From NCBI GenBank assembly GCA_012510325.1, contig JAAZIG010000361.1, positions 1-8,471 on the forward strand: a DNA stretch of 8,471 nt, in the 5' to 3' direction. The notes beneath the pieces are model-generated. The model ran no database searches. It was given only the letters and a program-made list of their open reading frames with translations, and was not told where the DNA came from. This document shows positions 1 through 6,089 of the stretch, piece after piece. The position numbers and the translations under genes are program-made. The stretch is from Bacillota bacterium. GTDB taxonomy: Bacteria; Bacillota; Dethiobacteria; DTU022. Position 1 is the stretch's first letter, and each line of letters begins with the position of its first letter.

Positions 1-62
1 ACGACGACCACTACCACATCGATCCGCACAGCGGCGCTCAGATCAAAACAAAAAAGCGTTAA
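1..62 (+). CDS. C-terminal end of an unidentified protein (partial)
   Basis: The frame starting at position 3 reads DDHYHIDPHSGAQIKTKKR and stops at TAA 60-62. Nearly every codon ends in C or G (GAC, CAC, TAC, ATC, AGC, GGC), matching the codon habit of the neighbouring genes, whereas the other two plus frames run on into implausible sequence. The tail is His/Asp-rich and then basic. I do not recognise the family from 19 residues. The gene begins outside the window and is read toward hisF, with a 186-base gap between them. Confidence 0.45.
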   Translation, partial: DDHYHIDPHSGAQIKTKKR

Positions 63-181
63 CCCGACAGTCTCCCCCCCAACGGATCTCACCTGGATAA
101 CCCCGCTGTTCTCTTGTACCTTCTTTTTTCTGCGCAATGCTTTTCACCCCTTTACCATCCGGCAAAAGCCCGGCGCTCCGC

Positions 182-210
182 TTGCAGCAGTATAAAAATT
201 TTGGTAAGAT
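182..210 (+). promoter_or_regulatory. Possible sigma-A-type promoter for hisF-pdxS
   Basis: TTGCAG (182-187) and TAAGAT (205-210) are separated by 17 bases, in an AT-rich patch about 40 bases before the hisF start. The -35 match is weak, so this is tentative. The rest of 63-248 shows no gene, no clear terminator for the upstream gene and no riboswitch that I recognise. Confidence 0.3.
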
Positions 211-248
211 CAAGACGCGAATTGGACGCCGGGGGCGAAAATTTACCG

Positions 249-1025
249 ATGAACGATCCCAGAATAATCCCCTGCCTCGACCTTCGCGAAGGTCGTGTGG
301 TGAAAGGGGTACAATTTTCCGGTCTGCGTGACGCCGGTGATCCCCTTGAACGGGCACTGCACTACGCCCGCGAAGGCGCCGCAGAACTGTTCCTGCTCGA
401 TATCGCCGCCACTTCCGCCGGACGCCCGCTCATCTGTAATCTGCTCCGTGAAATATCGGCAGCAACGGGACTGGCCCTGACCGTAGGAGGCGGCATCAAT
501 TCGACAGCAGTGATCAAAGAGATGCTGCAAAGTGGCGCCGCCCGGGTATCGATGGGCAGCGCCGTCCTGGAAAGCCCCGCACTCATCGAGGAAGGAACCG
601 CTCTTTTTGGACGCAGCGCCATCGTCGTCTCCATCGATGCCCGGAAAGCCGACGCCCGGCAGCCCGGTGAAAAACCCCGCTGGGAGGTTTACCGCGGCGG
701 CGGACGCCACCGCACCGGCCGGGACGCCGTCGAATGGGCCTGCGAAGCAGAGCAGCGGGGTGCCGGAGAGATCCTGCTCAACTCGATGGACGCCGACGGA
801 ACCCTGCAGGGTTATGATCTGGCTCTCCTTAAAGCGGTAACCGGGGCCGTCTCCATTCCGGTGATCGCCTCCGGGGGAGCAGGCAGGCTGGAGCACCTTT
901 GGCAGGCGTTTACCACCGGCGGAGCAGATGCCGTCCTGGCAGCTTCAATTCTCCACGACGGCAGGTTTACCATCGGGGAGATCAGGCGTTACCTGGCAGA
1001 GAAGAACTCCGGCAAGGAAAAGTGA
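249..1025 (+). CDS. hisF: Imidazole glycerol phosphate synthase cyclase subunit HisF
   Basis: HisF uses ammonia to convert PRFAR into imidazole glycerol phosphate and AICAR in histidine synthesis; it is normally bound to the glutaminase HisH. The 258-residue protein is a full-length (beta-alpha)8 barrel. Catalytic Asp11 (IIPCLDLREGRVVKG) and Asp130 (VVSIDARK) are in place, as are NSMDADGT (178-185), VIASGGAG (205-212) and LAASILH (230-236), which separate it from HisA. The start at 249 aligns exactly with characterised HisF N-termini; the open frame back to 114 is ignored. No good Shine-Dalgarno is visible. Oddities: residue 98 is Ala where HisF has a conserved Asp, 99 is Arg rather than Lys, 103 is Gly (HisA-like) rather than Asn, and the C-terminus lacks the usual GVxVR ending. 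It lies 33 bases before pdxS and probably shares its transcript. No hisH is present nearby. Confidence 0.93.
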   Translation: MNDPRIIPCLDLREGRVVKGVQFSGLRDAGDPLERALHYAREGAAELFLLDIAATSAGRPLICNLLREISAATGLALTVGGGINSTAVIKEMLQSGAARVSMGSAVLESPALIEEGTALFGRSAIVVSIDARKADARQPGEKPRWEVYRGGGRHRTGRDAVEWACEAEQRGAGEILLNSMDADGTLQGYDLALLKAVTGAVSIPVIASGGAGRLEHLWQAFTTGGADAVLAASILHDGRFTIGEIRRYLAEKNSGKEK

Positions 1026-1058
1026 AGCACAATCTGAAGTAGTAGGAGGAGACTGGAA

Positions 1059-1943
1059 ATGAAGGATCAAGACAATATTTGCATCAAGAATAGTCCGGTC
1101 CAGATCAAACGAGGCGGCGTCATCATGGATGTGACCACCGTCGAGCAGGCCAAAATCGCGGAGAACGCCGGCGCCGTCGCGGTGATGGCCCTGGAACGGG
1201 TTCCCGCCGATATTCGGGCCGCCGGGGGGATCGCCCGCATGGCCGACCCGGAGCTGATCCAAAGGATCGTGGAGGCGGTGAGCATACCGGTTATGGCCAA
1301 GGTCCGCATCGGCCATTTCATGGAAGCACAGATCTTGGAGGAGCTCGCTGTTGATTTCATCGATGAGAGCGAAGTGCTCACTCCCGCAGATGACCGCTAT
1401 CATATCGACAAATATGCCTTTAAAACGCCTTTTGTCTGCGGTGCCAGAGACCTGGGTGAAGCTTTGCGCCGCCTGGCCGAAGGAGCGGCGATGCTGCGCA
1501 CCAAGGGGGAGCCGGGAACCGGCAATGTTGTCGAAGCGGTGCGCCACATCAGGCAGGTCACCGAGGATCTGCGCCGGGTGATCAACGCCCCCGATGATGT
1601 GCTCTCCGTCCTGGCCAAAGAGATGAAGGCGGCACCCAGTCTGCTCAGGCTGCTCAAAGAGGAAGGCCGGCTTCCGGTGCTCAACTACGCCGCCGGCGGT
1701 ATCGCCACCCCTGCCGACGCCGCCCTGATGATGCAGCTCGGCGCCGATGGAATCTTCGTCGGATCGGGTATCTTCAAGGCCCAAAACCCGGAAGCCCGGG
1801 CCGAGGCGATCGTTCAGGCGACGGCTCATTACGACGACCCGTCGGTCCTGCTCAAGGTATCGAAAGGTCTCGGAGAAGCGATGAAAGGTCTCGATATCGC
1901 CTCACTGAGTGAAGGAGAGCGGATGCAGGAGCGGGGCAACTAA
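1059..1943 (+). CDS. pdxS: Pyridoxal 5'-phosphate synthase lyase subunit PdxS
   Basis: PdxS (Pdx1) builds pyridoxal 5'-phosphate from ribose 5-phosphate, glyceraldehyde 3-phosphate and ammonia, normally as a dodecamer decorated with the glutaminase PdxT. The 294-residue protein is full length. It has Asp24 in GGVIMDV, the two catalytic lysines Lys81 (PVMAKVRIGH) and Lys149 (LRTKGEPGTGN), and the phosphate-binding AAGGIATPADAALMMQLGADG (211-231) followed by FVGSGIFK. A strong AGGAGGAG lies 7 bases before the ATG. The core is highly conserved, but residues 6-18 before the Gly-Gly, the helix that docks PdxT in Bacillus subtilis, are replaced by unrelated sequence including Pro13. pdxT, which usually follows directly, is absent: a terminator comes 27 bases after the stop. 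Identity is certain; glutaminase dependence is doubtful. Confidence 0.97.
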   Translation: MKDQDNICIKNSPVQIKRGGVIMDVTTVEQAKIAENAGAVAVMALERVPADIRAAGGIARMADPELIQRIVEAVSIPVMAKVRIGHFMEAQILEELAVDFIDESEVLTPADDRYHIDKYAFKTPFVCGARDLGEALRRLAEGAAMLRTKGEPGTGNVVEAVRHIRQVTEDLRRVINAPDDVLSVLAKEMKAAPSLLRLLKEEGRLPVLNYAAGGIATPADAALMMQLGADGIFVGSGIFKAQNPEARAEAIVQATAHYDDPSVLLKVSKGLGEAMKGLDIASLSEGERMQERGN

Positions 1944-1969
1944 AGCACCTGCCACAAAAATTAAAACGC

Positions 1970-2005
1970 AAAGGAGGTTCTCTGAAGGGGATCTCCTTTT
2001 TCTTT
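1970..2005 (+). terminator. Rho-independent terminator after pdxS
   Basis: Arms 1970-1982 and 1987-1999 pair over 13 positions (three of them G-U) around a TGAA loop, and a T-rich run (2000-2005) follows. It begins 27 bases after the pdxS stop, so it closes the hisF-pdxS unit and leaves no room for a pdxT gene. Confidence 0.85.
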
Positions 2006-2089
2006 GGCCATATAGAGCTCTTTTCCGGATTTTTAACATTCGATGTCGTTTATCATAAAATCCTCTCTGTCCAATATCTTCTTGGAAGG

Positions 2090-2119
2090 GTGACTTCACG
2101 CTCAGATTTAGTATATAAT
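2090..2119 (+). promoter_or_regulatory. Promoter of the lipoprotein gene
   Basis: A perfect TATAAT (2114-2119) lies 18 bases after GTGACT (2090-2095), a 4 of 6 match to TTGACA. The -35 lies within a small palindrome, GTGA-CT-TCAC (2090-2099), that could be an operator, although it is short enough to be chance. The distance to the gene start at 2174 gives a leader of roughly 45-50 bases. Confidence 0.55.
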
Positions 2120-2173
2120 TGAAATGAGTACTCTTGAAGTAAGAAAAGTTTTAAGTGCAAGGAGAGAGTTATT

Positions 2174-2674
2174 ATGAGAAAAATGGTTTTTATTTGTTGC
2201 TTAATTTTAATCTTTGGATTAAGCGCATGTAGCAGCAATAATGAGCCGAATGAACCCGCTAATGGTAATGCGAACAGTGATAATGGGAGTCAAGTTGCAG
2301 AAACAGAGCATGAAGATCATGGGTATGAACCCAACAAAGCTGTGCCAGAGAATCTGCCAATCTACCCAGATGCGATTCTGACCTATGACGTAGCCTCTTA
2401 TGGGGATAATAGTTGGCAGTGGCTTTATAATACAACTGCCAGCGGGAATGAAATCGTTGAATTCTTCAAAACTGAATTTCAGAATTTGGGGTTCGAAATT
2501 GATGGAGATGGCACGTTTGCATATCGTGAAGAATTCTTTATCGCTACAACGGATTCGGTGATTTCAGTATATTGGTTGAGTATTGACGATTTGCCAGATG
2601 AAGACGTCAATCCGGATACACCTGGACGCGGTTATAGCATTGTAGTAAATCTTGATCAATGGAATGACCGATAA
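2174..2674 (+). CDS. Lipoprotein of unknown function
   Basis: The 166-residue protein starts MRKMVFICCLILIFGLSAC: a basic N-terminus, a hydrophobic stretch and the lipobox LSAC with Cys19, so it should be lipid-anchored on the outer face of the membrane. A polar linker rich in Asn, Glu and Gly (20-50) leads to a globular part starting near ENLPIYPDA that includes the stretch EIVEFFKTEFQNLGFEI, of the kind seen in uncharacterised Firmicute lipoproteins. The ATG follows AAGGAGAG at good spacing. The gene is clearly AT-richer than its neighbours and uses many A/T-ending codons (AAT, GAT, ATT), which suggests transfer. It stands alone, with its own promoter and with terminators on both sides. No enzymatic motif is visible and no function is assigned. 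Confidence 0.88.
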   Translation: MRKMVFICCLILIFGLSACSSNNEPNEPANGNANSDNGSQVAETEHEDHGYEPNKAVPENLPIYPDAILTYDVASYGDNSWQWLYNTTASGNEIVEFFKTEFQNLGFEIDGDGTFAYREEFFIATTDSVISVYWLSIDDLPDEDVNPDTPGRGYSIVVNLDQWNDR

Positions 2675-2681
2675 TTTATAA

Positions 2682-2708
2682 GCTTAATCAACTATTACCT
2701 GATTAAGC
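2682..2708. repeat. Perfect 9-base inverted repeat after the lipoprotein gene
   Basis: GCTTAATCA (2682-2690) and TGATTAAGC (2700-2708) are exact reverse complements around a 9-base spacer, directly after the lipoprotein stop and upstream of the terminator at 2727. It can form an AT-rich hairpin at the 3' end of the mRNA. No T-run follows on the plus strand, so it is not itself a canonical terminator. Confidence 0.6.
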
Positions 2709-2726
2709 AAAAAAGATTTGTATTTT

Positions 2727-2752
2727 AAAAGCCCCATTTCGGGGCTTTTTTC
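2727..2752. terminator. Bidirectional terminator between lipoprotein and guaA
   Basis: AAAAGCCCC (2727-2735), loop ATTTC, then GGGGCTTTT (2741-2749) with further T. The stem has a T-run on the right and an A-run on the left, so it can terminate both the plus-strand lipoprotein transcript and the minus-strand guaA transcript, whose stop is at 2774. Confidence 0.85.
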
Positions 2753-2773
2753 ATTTTGATAAATTTCCGGTAC

Positions 2774-3817
2774 CTACTCCCACTCAATTGTCCCGGGCGG
2801 CTTGGCCGTGATATCATAAACCACCCTGGCGACTGCCGGGATTTCACCAATAATCCTCTTCGAAACCTTATCGAGCAGCTCTCCGGGCAGCCTGGTCCAA
2901 CCCGCGGTCATCGCATCGGTCGAGTCAACCGCCCGCAGGGCGACCACCTCGCCATAGTGGCGCCCCCCGTCCTTGATCCCCACCGCGCGGATACCGGTGA
3001 GAACGGCAAAATACTGCCACGGTTTCTCCGTCAGACCGGCAGCGGCGACCTCTTCACGAAAGATGGCGTCGGCTTCCTGCAAAACAGCCACCTTCGCAGC
3101 GGTAACTTCGCCGACAATCCGCACCGCCAGGCCGGGACCGGGAAAAGGCTGCCTCTGCAAAATCGCCTCGGGCAGCTCGAGGGCTTCGCCGATGAGACGC
3201 ACCCTCTCTTTGTAGAGCTCCCGCAGCGGTTCGATCAATTTAAAACCCAGCTCTTCGGGCAGCCCCCCGACATTGTGGTGCGCCTTGATCGCCGCTCCAC
3301 CGCCGGCGCCGCTCTCAACAACATCGGAGCGGATGGTCCCCTGAGCCAGGTACGCGATCTCGCCCAGGGAAAGGGCTTCCTCTTTAAACAGACGGATGAA
3401 TTTCTCGCCGATTATTTTTCGTTTCTCCTCCGGATCGAGCACCCCCTTGAGCGCCTTTAAAAACCGTCCGCCGGCTTCAAGGCAGATGAAGGTGCCCTGC
3501 AAACTGCTGCCGCAGAGTTCGCGCACCTCCGCCGCCTCCCCCAGGCGCAACATCCCGTGATCCACGAAAATTGAGACCAGCCGGTCGCCGATGGCCCGGT
3601 CCAGCAAAAAGGCCACGACCGTGGAATCAAGGCCTCCGCTCAAAGCGCAGACCACTTTTTCGCTCGCGCCTACGGTGCTGCTGATCTCGCGGACCGCTTT
3701 TTCAATAAACTGTTGGGGGCAAAATCCCCCTGATGGACTTTCCTGCACTTGGCTCACCCGCCTTGGCACTGATTTAAAAAACTGCCTGCTTCGTCTTGCC
3801 CTCTGCTGTGACCCCAT
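2774..3817 (-). CDS. guaA: GMP synthase, ATP-pyrophosphatase subunit without glutaminase domain
   Basis: GuaA adenylates XMP and aminates it to GMP. This 347-residue protein holds the synthetase half: PP-loop SGGLDST (60-66), FVDHGML (84-90), LAQGT (157-161), HHNVGGLP (180-187), then the dimerisation domain with PFPGPGLAVR (224-233), VVALRAV (291-297) and the terminal KPPGTIEWE. Bacterial GuaA is usually about 510 residues because a class I glutaminase domain precedes this; here only a basic, Arg-rich lead of some 35 residues does, and FIEKAVREISSTVG (37-50) resembles the start of archaeal stand-alone GuaA subunit B. The ATG at 3817 has AAAGGAG 7 bases upstream; the frame stays open beyond it, but that sequence (MRHTTAGARIWKRSIW...) is antisense noise overlapping the DUF4125 gene and shows no glutaminase motif. 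The usual RHPFPGPG reads RQPFPGPG. The Shine-Dalgarno is part of an AGGAG/CTCCT near-palindrome. DUF4125 lies 40 bases upstream. Confidence 0.93.
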   Translation of the reverse strand: MGSQQRARRSRQFFKSVPRRVSQVQESPSGGFCPQQFIEKAVREISSTVGASEKVVCALSGGLDSTVVAFLLDRAIGDRLVSIFVDHGMLRLGEAAEVRELCGSSLQGTFICLEAGGRFLKALKGVLDPEEKRKIIGEKFIRLFKEEALSLGEIAYLAQGTIRSDVVESGAGGGAAIKAHHNVGGLPEELGFKLIEPLRELYKERVRLIGEALELPEAILQRQPFPGPGLAVRIVGEVTAAKVAVLQEADAIFREEVAAAGLTEKPWQYFAVLTGIRAVGIKDGGRHYGEVVALRAVDSTDAMTAGWTRLPGELLDKVSKRIIGEIPAVARVVYDITAKPPGTIEWE

Positions 3818-3857
3818 GAGGAGGCTCCTTTTGTTAAGACAGCAGTCTGGCAGCCCC

Positions 3858-4463
3858 TCAAGATCGTTTTTCCGCCTCCTCCAGGGAAGCAAAGCCAAAT
3901 TTCTTAAACACATTCCCCAGATAGATCTTTTCCAGATTCTCGCCCCGGCTGTTGTATGCCTCACTCATGTGATAATAGTGTTGAACCGTTTCCGGCGAGT
4001 ATGTGCTCAGCTCCCCCCGCAGATAGGTTTCAAAGGAGGTGTCGCTCCTGGAATCCTCTTTGGAAGAGATCACCCTCCCCCGCTTGTTCAGTTTGGGGTA
4101 TGCGGCAGCCAGCTCGTATTTCCACTGCAGGTGGATCTCTACTATTTTTTCAATCAGGGCAAGGGTGCTGCTATCGACAAGGGGCAAACTGCCGGCGAAG
4201 CTGTGATATTCTTCCGGAAAGGTGGATTCCATCATCCTGGCATATTTTTCGGTCATGAGATTCCGCTGACAGGCTTTCGCCTGCGCCAGATCGTCGTGAT
4301 AACTCTTGAGCAGCTCCTCGGGCCAAACCTCAGCCTGACTCGATCGCGTGAGATTAAAGGTGTGGCGATCTTCCTGACAGGGCGCTTTCCCGCCGCGGTT
4401 TTGTACGGCGGCAAACATCTCCCACTCCAGTTCAATTATATCTGCAACGATCTTTTCTTTCAT
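3858..4463 (-). CDS. DUF4125 family protein
   Basis: This 201-residue soluble protein matches DUF4125 as I know it: LEWEMF (12-17), GGKAPCQEDR (24-33) with Cys29, LMTEKYARMME (69-79), and the signature TSFETYLRGELSTYS (142-156), ending in a helical SLEEAE tail. It is rich in charged helices, with no signal peptide or membrane segment. The family has no established function; the conserved Gly-Gly-x-Ala-x-Cys-Gln stretch and Tyr/Glu-rich motifs hint at a binding or catalytic site, but that is inference. The ATG at 4463 follows GGAGG with a 6-base spacer. It is the first gene of a probable two-gene operon with guaA (40-base gap) and is divergent from the ATPase gene at 4691. Confidence 0.88.
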   Translation of the reverse strand: MKEKIVADIIELEWEMFAAVQNRGGKAPCQEDRHTFNLTRSSQAEVWPEELLKSYHDDLAQAKACQRNLMTEKYARMMESTFPEEYHSFAGSLPLVDSSTLALIEKIVEIHLQWKYELAAAYPKLNKRGRVISSKEDSRSDTSFETYLRGELSTYSPETVQHYYHMSEAYNSRGENLEKIYLGNVFKKFGFASLEEAEKRS

Positions 4464-4597
4464 TTTTTGCCTCCGGTTTGCTCCGAAATCATGTTGTCAG
4501 GGTGAAACTGGGGTTGCCCGTCCGAACTCAGCATACCACAGGTGAAAATAGCAGTCCACAGCGAAGGGAATAGTAGCCCAGGAGGGGGGTGTTCTTT

Positions 4598-4625
4598 TTG
4601 AAAAGGCGACCATCGATCCTTTAAC
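4598..4625 (+). promoter_or_regulatory. Possible promoter for the P-loop ATPase gene
   Basis: TTGAAA (4598-4603) and TTTAAC (4620-4625) are 16 bases apart, upstream of the ATPase start at 4691. The -35 matches 5 of 6 and the -10 matches 4 of 6. The whole 4464-4690 interval separates divergent genes and should also hold the minus-strand promoter for DUF4125-guaA, which I could not locate. No purine or cobalamin riboswitch pattern was recognised. Confidence 0.3.
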
Positions 4626-4690
4626 CTACTCTCGGAACCGCTCATAGTATAAAGCGAAAGCGGCAATCAACGGGGCAGGAGGCTGGCGAG

Positions 4691-5791
4691 ATGGCTCAAG
4701 GGAAGATTAGAAAGATGTTCGCCGGTTCAAACTCGGCGTACGGGTTTTATTCTTTTTACGATCAGATCATTGAGGATAATGCCACCCGTATCTTTGTGAT
4801 CAAGGGCGGCCCGGGGGTGGGGAAATCCACTTTCATGAAAAATATTGCCCGGGAATTAACTTCATCGGGCTACGATGCCGAATTCCACTGCTGCTCCGGA
4901 GACAGCGAATCCCTTGACGGGATTGTCTTTCCGCAACTGCAGATCGCCTGTATCGACGGGACCAGCCCGCACATGGTCGATCCCAAAAACCCCGGTGCCG
5001 TGGATGAGATTGTCAATTTGGGTGAATTCTGGGATGAGGCCAAAGTAATCGCCCGCCGCGATGACATCCTCAGCTCAAACCGGGAAACCGCCCGCCTCTA
5101 CCGCCGGGCATACCGCTATCTGGCCGGGGCAAAGCTTTTCCTCGACGAAGTCGAAGATTACTACCGGGAAAACCGCTGCCTGGACACCGCCGGGCTCAAC
5201 CGGCTGGCCCTGCAGGCAATCGGTGAAATATTTCAGGAGAAGGTCAACAAAAATGAATTGGCCCGGCGGGAACGGCATCTTTTTGCCACCGCGATCACCC
5301 CTGACGGCCCCATCAGCTATCTCGATACCATCGTCAGCCCGGATTTTCGGCGCTACATCATCAGCGGCGATGACGGCACCGGCAAAAACGAACTGATCGC
5401 CAGGGTTAAAGACGCCGCAATCATGCGCAACTTCTTTGTCGAGATCTATCACTGCGCCCTCGATCCCACTAAGATAGACCACCTGATCATCCCTCAGCTC
5501 AAAACCGCCGTCCTCAACAGCGTTACCCCTCATCTCCTGATCCCGGCGGGCGACGACCGCCTGATCGAAACTGACGCCTATGTGAAAAACCCCGGGAGCC
5601 ATCTGCAAAAAGAACGGGAGCTGGCCCGGAAACTTTACGAGCAAAGCTTCAGCGCCGCCATCGACTATATCGCCCGGGCCCGGACGGTACACCAAAAACT
5701 GGAGTCCTACTACAGCCCCAGTATGCGTTTCGTTGAGATCAACCGCCTCACGGAAATGGTTTTGGAAAAAATTATTTCGTATGCAATCTGA
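4691..5791 (+). CDS. Tandem P-loop ATPase (PRK06851-type)
   Basis: The 366-residue protein is two related P-loop NTPase halves joined by a helical linker. Half one has Walker A GGPGVGKST (39-47), then FHCCSGDSESLDGIVFPQL (65-83) and a DGTSPHMVDPK segment (89-99). Half two repeats the pattern: GDDGTGKNE (226-234), IYHCALDPTKIDHLIIPQL (252-270), then SVTPHLLIP (277-285). In the second Walker A, the Ser/Thr that coordinates magnesium is Asn233, so this site may bind nucleotide poorly or not hydrolyse it. The length and layout fit the uncharacterised PRK06851 family of Firmicutes. There is no signal peptide or membrane segment, so it should be cytoplasmic. The ATG has AGGAGG 8 bases upstream. It is a single gene diverging from DUF4125-guaA. 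Function and substrate are unknown. Confidence 0.85.
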   Translation: MAQGKIRKMFAGSNSAYGFYSFYDQIIEDNATRIFVIKGGPGVGKSTFMKNIARELTSSGYDAEFHCCSGDSESLDGIVFPQLQIACIDGTSPHMVDPKNPGAVDEIVNLGEFWDEAKVIARRDDILSSNRETARLYRRAYRYLAGAKLFLDEVEDYYRENRCLDTAGLNRLALQAIGEIFQEKVNKNELARRERHLFATAITPDGPISYLDTIVSPDFRRYIISGDDGTGKNELIARVKDAAIMRNFFVEIYHCALDPTKIDHLIIPQLKTAVLNSVTPHLLIPAGDDRLIETDAYVKNPGSHLQKERELARKLYEQSFSAAIDYIARARTVHQKLESYYSPSMRFVEINRLTEMVLEKIISYAI

Positions 5792-6089
5792 ATGGTGCCC
5801 CGATCGCTAAAGGCTGCCTCCTGCCCGGCACCCAGTGAATAGTGAGCATTCACCGCCCCGGTCGAAAACGCGGGACACGCTTCAGCCGCCGGTGCGGAGA
5901 AGAGCAACCGGACACCTTAAAAATGACCGGGTCCGGCCTTAGCCGACCCGGTCATGCCCGGATATTTACAGCAGGAGGATACCTCCAAATCAATCTATCT
6001 TCTTGTGCCATGGTTCAACCCTTTGGTCCCGCTCCTCACATTATTGAATCGCCCTGACCGGAAAGTGGAAAACTCATCCCGCGGCCGGC
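5792..6089. other. Gene-free stretch between convergent genes
   Basis: No convincing gene is present between the ATPase stop and the cyclase stop. The only structured elements are the minus-strand terminator at 5919-5955 and a small palindrome, GGAGG-ATA-CCTCC (5974-5986). A minus-strand frame at 6011-5952 encodes just 19 residues after AAAGGG and ends inside the terminator stem. No terminator was seen for the plus-strand ATPase gene other than this same hairpin, which lacks a T-run on that strand. Confidence 0.6.
5919..5955 (-). terminator. Rho-independent terminator for the minus-strand catabolic cluster
   Basis: ATGACCGGGT (5923-5932) pairs with ACCCGGTCAT (5946-5955). Inside it CGGC (5934-5937) pairs with GCCG (5942-5945) around a CTTA loop, with one unpaired C at 5933. 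On the minus strand the stem is followed by TTTTT (5923-5919). It lies 134 bases beyond the cyclase stop. Confidence 0.8.

Noticed and set aside
114..248. N-terminal extension of hisF from an earlier ATG
   Set aside because: The start at 249 aligns residue for residue with known HisF; the extension is low quality and spans the likely promoter.
945..1829. 294-codon open frame on the minus strand across hisF and pdxS
   Set aside because: It is a mirror frame of pdxS, which is unmistakable on the plus strand; the translation shows no known motif.
3818..3964. N-terminal extension of guaA to an earlier ATG
   Set aside because: It overlaps the DUF4125 coding end, lacks GATase motifs, and the start at 3817 has a strong Shine-Dalgarno.
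3591..4505. 304-codon open frame on the plus strand across guaA and DUF4125
   Set aside because: It is antisense to two recognisable genes, has no family resemblance, and long antisense frames are common in GC-rich coding DNA.
4460..4666. 68-codon minus-strand frame overlapping the DUF4125 start by four bases (ATGA)
   Set aside because: The overlap looks like translational coupling, but the product has no family features, there is no good ribosome binding site, and DUF4125 has its own GGAGG.
4464..4690. Possible cobalamin or purine riboswitch between the divergent genes
   Set aside because: GC-rich blocks such as GTAGCCCAGGAGG raised the idea, but no consensus core or full set of paired elements could be found.
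5842..6057. 71-codon plus-strand frame in the gap after the ATPase gene
   Set aside because: It has no Shine-Dalgarno, its composition is unlike a protein, and it runs through the minus-strand terminator hairpin.
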